A stretch of DNA of 64,000 bases from Syntrophaceae bacterium UBA6087 (GTDB taxonomy: Bacteria; Desulfobacterota; Desulfomonilia; UBA1062), in contig DIXF01000018.1 in NCBI GenBank assembly GCA_002448235.1, forward strand, positions 1-64,000, written 5' to 3'. The position numbers and the translations under genes were made by a program. Under the pieces are notes generated by a model, which was not told where the DNA came from, searched no databases, and saw nothing but the letters and a program-made list of their open reading frames with translations. Shown piece after piece: positions 50,836 to 59,941 of the stretch; the first letter of the stretch is position 1; the number at the start of each line of letters is the position of its first letter.

Positions 50836-53800
50836 TCAGCCCGTCCAGCTCCCTTTGAGGAGCAGCAGGAATTCTCCGAGATCGTAGTTTGTCTTTTCCG
50901 CCGCCTTCAGGAGGGTGTTCACGTTGGTGAAACTCCCGACAACCGCCTTCGTATTCACCCTGATGGCCCCTTTGACAACGGCAACCGAGCGGACCACGGT
51001 GATGGCAAAGAGCCAGTAAAGCATCTTCTCGAAGGATTCCTTGTTGAACCAGACCTTTCCCCCGAACTCGTTTACGCCGATGAGCATCCTCACGTCCAGA
51101 TCGCTCAGCATCGTGTCGAGGGCGGCGGCAAGACCGTCCGTGTCCGCCTGCTCGTACCAGTCCTGATACGAGGTGAGCACCTGGATGAGGAGAAGCTCGA
51201 ACCGTGCCGCGCCTTCGTCCAGTCCTAATGAAACCAAGGTTTCCCGTATGGCTTTGGAGAGCAGCAGCTCGTCCATCAGCGTCCTGCTCTTGACCGGGAC
51301 GGAATCGCTGCTGACCAGGGAACCTACCCTGCAGGCTATGCACCAGAGAACCGGAACCCTCCACCAGGAAAGATCTTCGGGGAAATCATCCGGGACCCGA
51401 TCGAAGAGGTATGTGTCCCAGGCTTGCGTATCCTTCTTCCTCTTGGGCCTTAAGGCGTCGATCGTACAGACCGATTTGAGAAGCGAATAAACCTCATCGG
51501 TTATTGTTGCGGGATCGGCCTCGCGCCACGAGTAGAGATACTCCCACACCTCTCTCAAAAACCCGGAAAGGGCCTGCACGAAGGCATCGGAGACATCGCC
51601 TTCTTTCCTTGCCTCGGAGACCGTCTGTATGAGGAAGGACCTGTTCACCACCGTCCTGAACGGGTCGAGGATCTTCTTGAGATACAGCTCCTGGAGCTCG
51701 GAGAGGACATCGGGCGCTCCCCGGCCGCTCAAGTATTCATGCAGCCGTTTGACCTGCCCGTCACGGTCGACGAGCTCGTAAAAGTTCGTGAACACATTGG
51801 ACTTGAACGCGCCGAGATGAATGCGCAGGCCTTCCCGGCACAAGGTCCGGCCGTTTCTCAAGTACTGGAGCCCCTCCCGGAAATCTTCCAGGATGTAGTA
51901 GACCGACTCGTCGTCCTTTAACTTCAAACCCTCGCCAAGGGTCTTGTGGACAACATTGCGGTTCCCGCCTCCCGTATCGGCGTTTATGCCCACTGAGCGC
52001 CTGACCCATCCGCCCGCCTCGGCATAGCGGTTGTTGTACAGGACAAGGGCCCGCTCGTCGCCTGCGATGTTGGAAAAGGCGAACACGTCTTCGTTCGCAT
52101 GGCCGTCGTCCCGCACCACGTCGTAGAGGACGAAGTCGTCCATCTCGCTGAAGAGGTACCGCTTCCTGAGCAGCGGGAAAATCTCCTTCACGTGGCGGTC
52201 CACGAGGTGGGCGTCGACACCCTCTTCCCAGTAGGAGCGTCGGTATTCCATGCCGTACTTCTCACCGAAGCCCTCGATCTGGCCGTGGCCGAACATGGGC
52301 AGCCCGGGCAGGGTCACCATCATGGTGGCCACCCCGAAGTACTTGTCTTCCTTGCCGAACTGGGCGACTGCCGGCTCTTCGTCCGGGTTGTTCATGAAGT
52401 TGACGAAACGCTTCAGGATCTCCGGGTTGAAGCGCAGAACGTTCTTCATCACGTCGCGGTACTTGCTGTTCTCTTCGCTCTTGAGCATGTTCATGAAGGC
52501 GCTGTTGTAGACGCGGTGCATCCCTAAGCTCCGGACGAAGTATCCCTCCATGAGCCAGAAGGCCTCCGCCAGCAGCAGGGTGTTCGGGACCTCCTGGGCC
52601 ACCCTGTCCACGAGCTCCCGCCAGAACTCGATGGGGAACATCCGGTCGAACTCCTCCTGGGAAACGCTGTGGCCGGAGCGCGAGGGGATGTCGCCGCCGT
52701 ATCCGGGAAGCGGATACCAGAGCCGCTGGAAGTGGCGCTTGGCCAGGGTCATGGCCGCATCGAACCGGATGATGGGGAAGAGCTTGGCCACTTCGATGGT
52801 CTTCCGGATGACCGCCTCGCGCACTTCGCTTTTAAGGAAGTCGAGCTGGGCGGTGTCGTTCCACGGCGTGCTCGTCCCGTCGTTGCCGTGATAGATGAAC
52901 CTCGTATCGCCTGTGTAGCTGTCCAGGCGCCTGAACACGACTGCCGCGTCCGTGCGGTCCCAGTAGCCGTCCTCGATCTGGATCACCACCCGGTCTTCCT
53001 CGGAGAGGTTCTGGCCGGTGAACCGGTACGAAGGAAACGGGCTGTGGTCGAGCTGGATGAACCAGTCGGGGTGCTCGACGACCCACTTCGAGTAGATGCC
53101 CATGTGGTTGGGGACCATATCGGTCGCCATGCGGACCCCGTAGCGGTAGGCACGGTTTTTCAGGTTTTCGAAGGCCTCGAAGCCTCCAAGCTCACCGGCG
53201 ATCACATAGTCATAGATAGAATACGCGGACGAGGCTGCCTCGGGGTTGCCCGTAAGCTGCTTGATCTTTCTCGATGCGGGGCTCCGTTCCCAGATCCCGA
53301 TGAGCCACAGGCCGGTGATGCCCCACCGGGCAAGCTGTTCGAGCTCTTCGTCGGGGATCTGATCGAGCCGGGAGATATCGCGGCCGTATTTCCGTGAAAG
53401 CTGGAAGAGCCACACATAGGTGCTCTTGGCGATGAGCACGAGGTGAGGCATCCAGTCGAGATCCGGGCTGAACCGCTCGATCTCCGCATAGTCCCTCGTG
53501 CCGAATTTCGGCGCAAGGGCCTGCCCGGGGCCGAAGTACCTGGGCTTATGCTCTTCCTTGATAAAGTCCATGCCGCCCAGGATCCTCAGGAGAATCTCCT
53601 GGATGAGGTAGCCCCAGTTGCTCCGGATGTACTCCAGCTGGCCGTAGAGAGAGTTCGGGGAGGCCTTGGCAGGCGCCCTCAGGAGGTCGAGCAGGGTCTG
53701 GCCCTGGGGGCCGAAGAGGGGCTGGCTCCTGAAGTACTCCTCAATATGCTTCAGAATCTCCGGATAACGGGTGCGCTGCTCCAGCAGAGTATCGTCAAAG

Positions 53801-54288
53801 AGCTCTATGTAGGGCTGGAAGGCCGGGTTCTCGTTCGACAGGAACAGCATGACCATCTCTTCGAGGCTGATGTGCTTATGCGAGGTTCCGTTCGTTTCGC
53901 CTTTCAGGTAGTCATCGGCGGAGATCCTTCCCTGGTAGACCGCCACCGGGGGAAAGAGCTCCACGAACTGTTCAATGGTGAAGTCCGTCTCGTCCACCTT
54001 TGCCTGTACCCACGCATAGGCATCCGACATGACGGTGGGGCATACGGTCCTCCGGTACTGCTCGACCATGAAGTGCAGGATCTCGTCGATGAGCCCCATG
54101 GCATAGATATCGCTCGCCGAAATGGCGCGCTCGGGGTGAATGGATACCTGGCGAACCTGGTTCATCCTCTCGGCAAACTTCCTGGCTGCATAGAAGTCCG
54201 CCAGGATCACGTTTCCCGTGGAAGTGAACAGCGATTGATCAAACTGGTACAGATCCCGTGCTTCTCTCGATATATGGAATTCGAACAT
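50836..54288 (-). CDS. Very large GH13 (alpha-amylase family) protein
   Basis: 1150 residues, with no signal peptide. The catalytic barrel occupies about 310-680. Conserved regions: I, DMVPNHMG (near 391); II, RFDAAMTLAKRH with the nucleophile Asp (near 511); III, LLAEAFW with the acid Glu (near 573); IV, FMNNPDEEP with the third Asp (near 633), where the usual NHD is NPD. About 300 residues precede and 470 follow the barrel, all mostly helical and not recognised. It should act on alpha-glucans or related sugars in the cytoplasm; hydrolysis versus transfer cannot be told. It shares an operon with the beta-helix protein and has its own promoter (54400-54428). Confidence 0.85.
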   Translation of the reverse strand: MFEFHISREARDLYQFDQSLFTSTGNVILADFYAARKFAERMNQVRQVSIHPERAISASDIYAMGLIDEILHFMVEQYRRTVCPTVMSDAYAWVQAKVDETDFTIEQFVELFPPVAVYQGRISADDYLKGETNGTSHKHISLEEMVMLFLSNENPAFQPYIELFDDTLLEQRTRYPEILKHIEEYFRSQPLFGPQGQTLLDLLRAPAKASPNSLYGQLEYIRSNWGYLIQEILLRILGGMDFIKEEHKPRYFGPGQALAPKFGTRDYAEIERFSPDLDWMPHLVLIAKSTYVWLFQLSRKYGRDISRLDQIPDEELEQLARWGITGLWLIGIWERSPASRKIKQLTGNPEAASSAYSIYDYVIAGELGGFEAFENLKNRAYRYGVRMATDMVPNHMGIYSKWVVEHPDWFIQLDHSPFPSYRFTGQNLSEEDRVVIQIEDGYWDRTDAAVVFRRLDSYTGDTRFIYHGNDGTSTPWNDTAQLDFLKSEVREAVIRKTIEVAKLFPIIRFDAAMTLAKRHFQRLWYPLPGYGGDIPSRSGHSVSQEEFDRMFPIEFWRELVDRVAQEVPNTLLLAEAFWLMEGYFVRSLGMHRVYNSAFMNMLKSEENSKYRDVMKNVLRFNPEILKRFVNFMNNPDEEPAVAQFGKEDKYFGVATMMVTLPGLPMFGHGQIEGFGEKYGMEYRRSYWEEGVDAHLVDRHVKEIFPLLRKRYLFSEMDDFVLYDVVRDDGHANEDVFAFSNIAGDERALVLYNNRYAEAGGWVRRSVGINADTGGGNRNVVHKTLGEGLKLKDDESVYYILEDFREGLQYLRNGRTLCREGLRIHLGAFKSNVFTNFYELVDRDGQVKRLHEYLSGRGAPDVLSELQELYLKKILDPFRTVVNRSFLIQTVSEARKEGDVSDAFVQALSGFLREVWEYLYSWREADPATITDEVYSLLKSVCTIDALRPKRKKDTQAWDTYLFDRVPDDFPEDLSWWRVPVLWCIACRVGSLVSSDSVPVKSRTLMDELLLSKAIRETLVSLGLDEGAARFELLLIQVLTSYQDWYEQADTDGLAAALDTMLSDLDVRMLIGVNEFGGKVWFNKESFEKMLYWLFAITVVRSVAVVKGAIRVNTKAVVGSFTNVNTLLKAAEKTNYDLGEFLLLLKGSWTG

Positions 54289-54399
54289 GAGTTTACTCTT
54301 TCGTTTAAAAAAAGAAATCCCCGCCTTTTTAAAAAGACAGCGCCGTCACCCTAAGATGGAAATCACCGGTGCAAAGAATCATCCATGAAATTAGAGTAG

Positions 54400-54428
54400 A
54401 ATCTAGGGGAAAGAATCTCCACAGTCAA
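54400..54428 (-). promoter_or_regulatory. Sigma70-type promoter of the GH13 operon
   Basis: On the minus strand TTGACT (54428 to 54423), 17 bases, TAGATT (54405 to 54400), about 110 bases upstream of the ATG at 54288. Confidence 0.5.
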
Positions 54429-54522
54429 GCGCTAATACTCCGCAAAAAATAGCCGGTTGAAGCGCTCCTGAAACAGTGGGCATAAGAGGAAGAAAAGCCT
54501 TTGCGGTCCTGCTACCCTCTCT

Positions 54523-55071
54523 TCATTCCTGGACGGGGTCTGCGCATATCACCCCCTGAGAAGAGATTTCCTGAAACTTGCCTGTCTGCCTGTTTGCATA
54601 CCAGGCCCTGTGGACCTTGAAATAATATTTATCGGTATAGGCGATGATCTGCTCGTTTTTCCTTCCGTTAAAGAAGCAGGCAAACCATGCGACGATCTCG
54701 TTTTTCTGCCGGTGGGGCAGCGCCAGGACATCGATGATCTGACAAACCTGCTTCCCGGAAGGGTCTGTACCCACAACGCGGTAAAACCACATCATCTCTT
54801 TCTTCTTGCCGCCGCGGACGTACTGGAGGCCGAATTCGGTCAGTCTGTGGTTTTCATCGGCCATAAAGCCGCCGCCCAGGTCCTCGTATCCCTTCGGCAG
54901 GGCCGGTCCGTATTTGAGTCCTATGAGCGGAAGCTCCTGGGGCAAGGCCGCTTTCTTGGGTGCCTTCTTGGGCGCTGAGGCTGCAGAGACAGCTCCCGAC
55001 GAACACAGGATAACAGACAAACTGAAGAAAACTGCCAGGATACTATATCCGGTTGCTGTGCGCCTCTTCAT
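54523..55071 (-). CDS. Secreted hypothetical protein
   Basis: 182 residues. A signal peptide covers about 1-31 (ILAVFFSLSVILCSSGAVSAA), followed by a short Ala/Pro/Lys linker (SAPKKAPKKAALPQ). The mature domain has two cysteines that could pair and many aromatic residues (MMWFYRVVG, IVAWFACFFNG, HRAWYANRQTG). No family is recognised. The start ATG at 55071 is preceded by GAGAGGTACCGT. It stands alone, with a good promoter upstream (55139-55168). Confidence 0.75.
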   Translation of the reverse strand: MKRRTATGYSILAVFFSLSVILCSSGAVSAASAPKKAPKKAALPQELPLIGLKYGPALPKGYEDLGGGFMADENHRLTEFGLQYVRGGKKKEMMWFYRVVGTDPSGKQVCQIIDVLALPHRQKNEIVAWFACFFNGRKNEQIIAYTDKYYFKVHRAWYANRQTGKFQEISSQGVICADPVQE

Positions 55072-55138
55072 ACGGTACCTCTCCCTGAATGGATAACATC
55101 AAAGCTTTTAAATTTTAACTCCTTGAGACTATTACCGT

Positions 55139-55168
55139 ATTATATCGTCATACCGTCCGATTGTTCAA
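55139..55168 (-). promoter_or_regulatory. Sigma70-type promoter of the secreted-protein gene
   Basis: On the minus strand TTGAAC (55168 to 55163), 18 bases, TATAAT (55144 to 55139), about 65 bases before the ATG at 55071. Confidence 0.55.
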
Positions 55169-55269
55169 GTGTTTCATTCATTCTGTTGTGCAGAGGCGGC
55201 ATGTCTACCTGAATATCTCGGTGCATGTTTGCGCCGGTACCTGATCAGGGCCGGGTTTGAGCAAGGCGG

Positions 55270-56118
55270 CTATCCTTTCTTCATTGCGAGAAAGCTCCCC
55301 AGAGGGGCCCCGGTTTCCCGTGAGATGACCGGGCACTTGACCATCATGAGGTGGAACACGTCGCGGCCTGTGGGGGCCAGCGTCTCGAAATTGCCCTGGC
55401 CTTTTGCGATGACCACGTCTGCGGAGGCGAAAATGCTTCTGAACTCGTCGCTGCAGAGGCCGAGAGGCGTCCCCGATGCCTTCGAACCGCTGGCGATCAC
55501 GGTGCAGATGCTGTCAAGGCCTGCCTGTTCCGCATCGAGCTTCGTTGCGTCGTTGATGATCGGCGCCGACCTCACGGCGCAGGTGACCCGGCCGGGCCCG
55601 ATCTGCTCTATAAAAAGCTTGTCCATGACGATCTCTCCCGCATTGTCGGCGATATACAGAACGCTGTTCAAGCTTTTGAGCCTCTCTTTGAGCTCTTTGG
55701 TGTCGTCATGGAAGAAAACCGCGCCAAGCGATGCCTGAACGGTCTCTTCTATCCGGATATCGTTTGCGTCGTGAATGCCGAAATCGATGATGTTGCCCGC
55801 GACTGCGATGCGGAGCGCAGCGTCCAGCGGGTCGGCGGAACCGGACACCATTTCCTTGAACCGGGGATACAGCGCCAGGGCCTTTCGATTGTACAGGGCC
55901 TTATGCTCTGCATAGGGATCGTCCGTCCCTGCCATAATTTTCAGGACCCCGTACATCTCCAGGGCAAAGAGAGGCGGCGGGTTGTCGAAATCGAACCGGC
56001 CGATGCGGTCCCGGATGTCGCTGATAAAAGCGTTGCGCGTGTGTGCCGGGAGGTTCTCGGAGGCAAGCTCGCCGGCGTGCTTCATGAGGCAGGGAATGCA
56101 TTCCTGATGAGTTCGCAC
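55270..56118 (-). CDS. DUF89 (ARMT1-like) family protein
   Basis: About 282 residues. It begins VRTHQECIPCLMKHAG with the family's CxxC and contains the characteristic YIADNAGEIVMDKLFIEQI in the middle, where the Asp and Asn bind a metal. DUF89 members are metal-dependent phosphatases thought to clear damaged sugar phosphates and similar metabolites. I chose the GTG at 56118; the frame is open to 56280 but the extra 54 residues overlap the Mrp gene and are not family-like. It follows mrp by 13 bases on the same strand. Confidence 0.87.
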   Translation of the reverse strand: MRTHQECIPCLMKHAGELASENLPAHTRNAFISDIRDRIGRFDFDNPPPLFALEMYGVLKIMAGTDDPYAEHKALYNRKALALYPRFKEMVSGSADPLDAALRIAVAGNIIDFGIHDANDIRIEETVQASLGAVFFHDDTKELKERLKSLNSVLYIADNAGEIVMDKLFIEQIGPGRVTCAVRSAPIINDATKLDAEQAGLDSICTVIASGSKASGTPLGLCSDEFRSIFASADVVIAKGQGNFETLAPTGRDVFHLMMVKCPVISRETGAPLGSFLAMKKG

Positions 56119-56131
56119 GGGGAAACCTGGC

Positions 56132-56974
56132 TTACATCTGCGCGAGGATGTCCCGGACGATCCGGGAGAAAGCCTGGTTGGCCTCGGACTCCTCGTGGGA
56201 CAGGACAAAGGGTCTGCCTGCGTCGGTGTCCCGTACGATCCGCGGGTCGATGGGAACGGCACCCAGAAAACGGGCGCCAAGCTCTTCGGCAGCCTTTTTG
56301 CCCCCGCCGGTTTTGAACAGGTCGATCGCTTTGCCGCAGTGCGGGCACGAGAATCCGCTCATGTTCTCGACGATGCCCAACAGGTTGAGGCCCAGGGCCC
56401 TGGCAAACTCGACGCTTTTGCGCGCATCCAGGAGGGCCACGTCCTGCGGGGTGGTGACGATGACTGCGCCCGGGGCGTTCACCCCGTCCGTCCCCTTGAT
56501 GAGCTGGGCTATGGACAAAGGCTCATCACCGGTCCCGGGAGGAAGGTCTACGACGAGGAAATCGAGCTCGCCCCAGCTTACGTCCCGGAGGAACTGCCTC
56601 ATCACCGAATGCTTCATGGGGCCGCGCCAGATCACCGGGGTGTCCCGGCTTTCGATGAGGTAGCCTACCGAGACTACCTTGATGCCGTGATATGCATCCA
56701 CGGGGCGGATCCTGCCTTCATCGTCGGAGACGAGCTTCGCGTCTTCGATGCCCAGGATCTTCGGGATGTCCGGGCCGTGAATATCGCCGTCGAGCACCCC
56801 GACTTTATACTCTTGTCTTGCAAGGCTCAGCGAGAGGTTGGCGGAGACCGTGGACTTGCCTACCCCGCCTTTGCCGCTCATGACCATGATGGTATGCCGG
56901 ATCTTCGAAAGCTGCAGCTTCAGCAGGTCCGCGTCTTTTTCCCGGCTCGCGCCGTTGTTTTCACTCTCTGACAT
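56132..56974 (-). CDS. Mrp/NBP35-type Fe-S cluster carrier ATPase
   Basis: 280 residues of the deviant Walker A ATPase family. The P-loop is MSGKGGVGKSTVSA near 32-45, Walker B is FLVVDLPPGTGDEP, and the C-terminal CPHCGKAIDLF holds the CxxC that bridges an Fe-S cluster in the dimer. It is thought to hand 4Fe-4S clusters to target enzymes; the window has several (LeuC, dehydratase subunits). The ATG at 56974 follows GGAGATATTC; the ATG at 56986 would contain that site. DUF89 is encoded directly after it. Confidence 0.94.
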   Translation of the reverse strand: MSESENNGASREKDADLLKLQLSKIRHTIMVMSGKGGVGKSTVSANLSLSLARQEYKVGVLDGDIHGPDIPKILGIEDAKLVSDDEGRIRPVDAYHGIKVVSVGYLIESRDTPVIWRGPMKHSVMRQFLRDVSWGELDFLVVDLPPGTGDEPLSIAQLIKGTDGVNAPGAVIVTTPQDVALLDARKSVEFARALGLNLLGIVENMSGFSCPHCGKAIDLFKTGGGKKAAEELGARFLGAVPIDPRIVRDTDAGRPFVLSHEESEANQAFSRIVRDILAQM

Positions 56975-57054
56975 GAATATCTCCATTCAAGCCGGGACCG
57001 CGGGATGAAGCTTTTCGCGCCTCATTTGCCCGCGATCGTGTTGCCGGTTTTTGT

Positions 57055-58683
57055 TTATGTCTCCGTCCTGACGATCTTGGCGGCGGGATGGGTCTTTGCC
57101 AGGGCGCGGTAGGCATAGGCCCGCACATACCAGGACGTATCGCTCAAAAATACCGTCTGGAGCAGCTCCGTTGCCTTTTCCGAATCGATCCCTCCGAGCG
57201 CCTGGCACGCCTTTGTCCTGACATTGAGCTGGGGGTCGAATATGGCCTCCCCGAGGACCTCCAGAAAATCGACGCTTCCTCTCTCGCCCGCCTCGATAAG
57301 GGCACGGAGCCTGATCCTCGGGCTTTCATCCCGGGCATACCTGATGAGCTCCCGGTTCGTGAATTCATCCGGGAATGAGCTCAGGGCGAGAAAGCGCCGC
57401 TCTTCGTGCTCGGACAGGATATATTGGGCAAGGCGGTCCGGATGCCGGGCCAGCTGGAAGCTATTGTACATGTTCTTCGCCGCAGGGGTGAAGAGCGCCA
57501 TGAACCCGGCAAGGAACAGAATGGAGATCGTGGCGGATCTCGTCCAGAGGTTCGACAGGAAGAGCGAGAACCAGAGCATGAAGAAGACGGGCACCATGAG
57601 AATCGGGCCGCGGAAGAAAAACAGGCCTATGGTCAGTCTCAGCCTTTCGTTCTTGTCATATGCGGCGCTGTACTCCCTGATGACCCTGTTGGCTGCATTC
57701 GCAGGCCGCTCGTCGGGAATGACGAACGACTCGCACGGCAACTCGTCTCTGCTCACCGCCATACTCTTTCCCTTGAGACTGCAGGGATCAGGGGTAACGA
57801 TCCACAGGCTCCCGTGGGGTATGGGGCCGATCTGCCGGATCGTATCCGAGACCGCGATGACCTTCTGCTCATGGTCTGCTATGGGCTTGATGACGTGTGC
57901 GGCCAGGAGGGTGTGGTTGTAGTAGAAGTCCGAGAGGCTCCGCATGACCGGCATGGTGACCATGGAATCCCGGACCATCCCGAAGGAGCCCCCCCCGGAA
58001 ATCATGAGCGCACCGAACGGCGTCGAGGCGGCGAGGGCAATGACGAGCCACCGTTTCACCGCGATATTACGCGGGGTGCTCTTCCGGACGATCAGTGCCC
58101 AGGGCAGGAAAAAGAAGAGCGGGCCCGTGAAGCCGAACAGAAACGACAAAACCGGGGCCTCGCCGCTGTAGCCCAGATACGTGCTCAACGCCCCGAAAGC
58201 CAGGTATGAAACGCCGTCTTTCAGGGAGAACCTGCCCCCCAGCCATGGGGCTATCGAGAAAGCCATGGCGATCAGCGCGATCAGGATCCCAACGGTGGTT
58301 CCGAAAAAGAGCCCGCTGCCGAGCCGGTGAGCAAATGAGGTCAGATACGGGTCGCCGGCTCCGATAAGCGGGTGCATGCCGGTTGCATAGAGGAGCTCCA
58401 TCTGGGAGGAAAGTACGTGTGCGTGGCGGCTCACCAGGATGAAGCCGAACAGGGTGTAGAGGGCGATACAGGAGAGCGCCCCGGCGAACGACCCCCGGAA
58501 CCACCGGGTAAGGTCCCTGTGCCCGCTTAAAGATAATAGCGGGCGCGGACTTTTCGGCGCCGCCTGAACGGATTCATCGCATTCTGACTGGGGATGGAAA
58601 TTCGTCAATTTCGCTAATGTCCCTGCCGCTGTACTGTTACTTCCCTGGATACGGGAATCCTGAAAAAGGCCCGGATCAGTCAC
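57055..58683 (-). CDS. Polytopic membrane protein with C-terminal HEAT repeats
   Basis: 542 residues. A hydrophilic N-terminus of about 60 residues is followed by about seven membrane spans (about 65-250), a soluble loop with an MISGGGSFGMVRDSM segment, two more spans (about 345-395), and a C-terminal HEAT-type domain (about 420-535: RDESPRIRLRALIEAGERG, LNVRTKACQALGGI, SWYVRAYAYRALAKT). The function is unknown. The GTG at 58683 is the longest start, and another start nearer the first span is possible. The next gene on this strand (mrp) is 80 bases away. Confidence 0.72.
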   Translation of the reverse strand: MTDPGLFQDSRIQGSNSTAAGTLAKLTNFHPQSECDESVQAAPKSPRPLLSLSGHRDLTRWFRGSFAGALSCIALYTLFGFILVSRHAHVLSSQMELLYATGMHPLIGAGDPYLTSFAHRLGSGLFFGTTVGILIALIAMAFSIAPWLGGRFSLKDGVSYLAFGALSTYLGYSGEAPVLSFLFGFTGPLFFFLPWALIVRKSTPRNIAVKRWLVIALAASTPFGALMISGGGSFGMVRDSMVTMPVMRSLSDFYYNHTLLAAHVIKPIADHEQKVIAVSDTIRQIGPIPHGSLWIVTPDPCSLKGKSMAVSRDELPCESFVIPDERPANAANRVIREYSAAYDKNERLRLTIGLFFFRGPILMVPVFFMLWFSLFLSNLWTRSATISILFLAGFMALFTPAAKNMYNSFQLARHPDRLAQYILSEHEERRFLALSSFPDEFTNRELIRYARDESPRIRLRALIEAGERGSVDFLEVLGEAIFDPQLNVRTKACQALGGIDSEKATELLQTVFLSDTSWYVRAYAYRALAKTHPAAKIVRTET

Positions 58684-58752
58684 CGGTCTTCCGGCTCTCC
58701 GGGGAAGACGGGCCTCGTCTTCGACTATACGACCGGGACGGCGGCAACGAAC

Positions 58753-59268
58753 CTATTTCAGCGCCCGTCCCGGATGGGTTGCTTTTTCGTAAGACTTGTA
58801 CTGCTTGAGCAGTGTCTCGATCTCCAGCGACGACTTCACGCTTTTCCTGCCCCGTACAGCCTCCACGTCGGACCTGGATATCCATATGTTCTTAAAATTC
58901 TTTTCCTGCTTGGTAAAATCTATGAAGTTGGACAGCGCCTCGTCGCAGACGTGGGTGAATCTCCGGTTGTCAAGAAAGGCGATATCCCTGATCTTTTCCA
59001 CCGTTTCTTTATCGAGCCTCATCACGTAGCGGATCCTCTTTTCGGAGGTATCCGTTCTGGGACCTACATAGCGCTTTTTCTGGCGGCCGGGAATGCTTCC
59101 GCCCAACTCCTGCTCTTTCTTGAAGACGTATGCGTCAAGCGCAGCACAAACGAAGTCGACCATCGCGATATTGAGCATGCGTGAGATGACCCTGAGCTCG
59201 TTGAGGTTATTCGGCTTGAAATACATCATGAACCGTGATGATTTGTTGTCAATTTCCCTGGAATTCAA
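58753..59268 (-). CDS. Protein with two tandem ribbon-helix-helix-like domains
   Basis: 171 residues from the TTG at 59268, chosen because AAGGAGG lies 8 bases before it (the longer frame to 59307 contains this site). Two similar units follow one another: a strand plus helices in RFMMYFKPNNLNELRVIS / DFVCAALDAYV, and again in IRYVMRLDKETVEKIRDIA / THVCDEALSNFIDF. Each matches the CopG/Arc pattern (strand, helix, turn, helix). A basic linker (GRQKKRYVGPR) joins them. One chain could thus form a pseudo-dimer that binds DNA. It lies between the HEAT membrane protein and frr. Target genes are unknown. Confidence 0.72.
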   Translation of the reverse strand: MNSREIDNKSSRFMMYFKPNNLNELRVISRMLNIAMVDFVCAALDAYVFKKEQELGGSIPGRQKKRYVGPRTDTSEKRIRYVMRLDKETVEKIRDIAFLDNRRFTHVCDEALSNFIDFTKQEKNFKNIWISRSDVEAVRGRKSVKSSLEIETLLKQYKSYEKATHPGRALK

Positions 59269-59380
59269 AGATGTACCTCCTTGGGTGCGTCGGGACGGGC
59301 CGCACAAATAAAAACCTGTGTCAGACGGCCCTGGATGTTTACCATGATGTTTTCTGTTAGGGAGTTCGTCCGTACGTGCA

Positions 59381-59938
59381 TCAAACTTCCATGATTTCTT
59401 TTTCTTTGTCGGCCAGAATCTGATCGATCTTTCGGATATGCTCGTCCGTGAACTCCTGGACCTTATCCTGGGCGGATTTCTGTTCGTCCTGGCTGATCTC
59501 TTTTTCTTTTTCCAGGTCCTTGAGCAGCGCGTTGGCGTCCCTGCGGTGGTTCCGGACCTCCACGCGGTACTCTTCGGCCATCTTCTTCACCATCTTCACG
59601 AGATCCCTGCGCCGTTCTTCGTTCAGAGGCGGGATGGGCACGCGGATGAGCTTGCCGTCATTTGCCGGGGTAAGGCCGATCTCCGATTTCATGATGGCCT
59701 TCTCAATGGGCGATATGGCGTTTTTGTCCCATGGGGAGATGGTGATGAGCCTCGGCTCCGGGACGCCCAGCGTGGCGAGCTGTTTCAAAGGGGTCGTCGA
59801 ACCGTAGTAATCCACCATGATGCCGTCTAAAATGCCGATGGACGCCCTTCCTGTCCGTACCTTCTGCAAGGCGAGCTTCATGGATTCGATGGTCTTGTTC
59901 ATTTCCTTTTTCAAATCATCAAGAACATCCTTGATCAT
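59381..59938 (-). CDS. frr: Ribosome recycling factor
   Basis: 185 residues, normal length. The helical hairpin domain and central domain are complete: LQKVRTGRASIGILDGIMVDYYG (shown in part as VRTGRASIGILDGI), LTPANDGKLIRVPIPPLNEE (as NDGKLIRVPIPPL), and MAEEYRVEVRNHRRDA. With EF-G it splits post-termination ribosomes. The start at 59938 has GGAGGGACTAAAAG before it, which overlaps the pyrH stop. It ends the rpsB-tsf-pyrH-frr series. Confidence 0.97.
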   Translation of the reverse strand: MIKDVLDDLKKEMNKTIESMKLALQKVRTGRASIGILDGIMVDYYGSTTPLKQLATLGVPEPRLITISPWDKNAISPIEKAIMKSEIGLTPANDGKLIRVPIPPLNEERRRDLVKMVKKMAEEYRVEVRNHRRDANALLKDLEKEKEISQDEQKSAQDKVQEFTDEHIRKIDQILADKEKEIMEV

Positions 59939-59941
59939 CTT

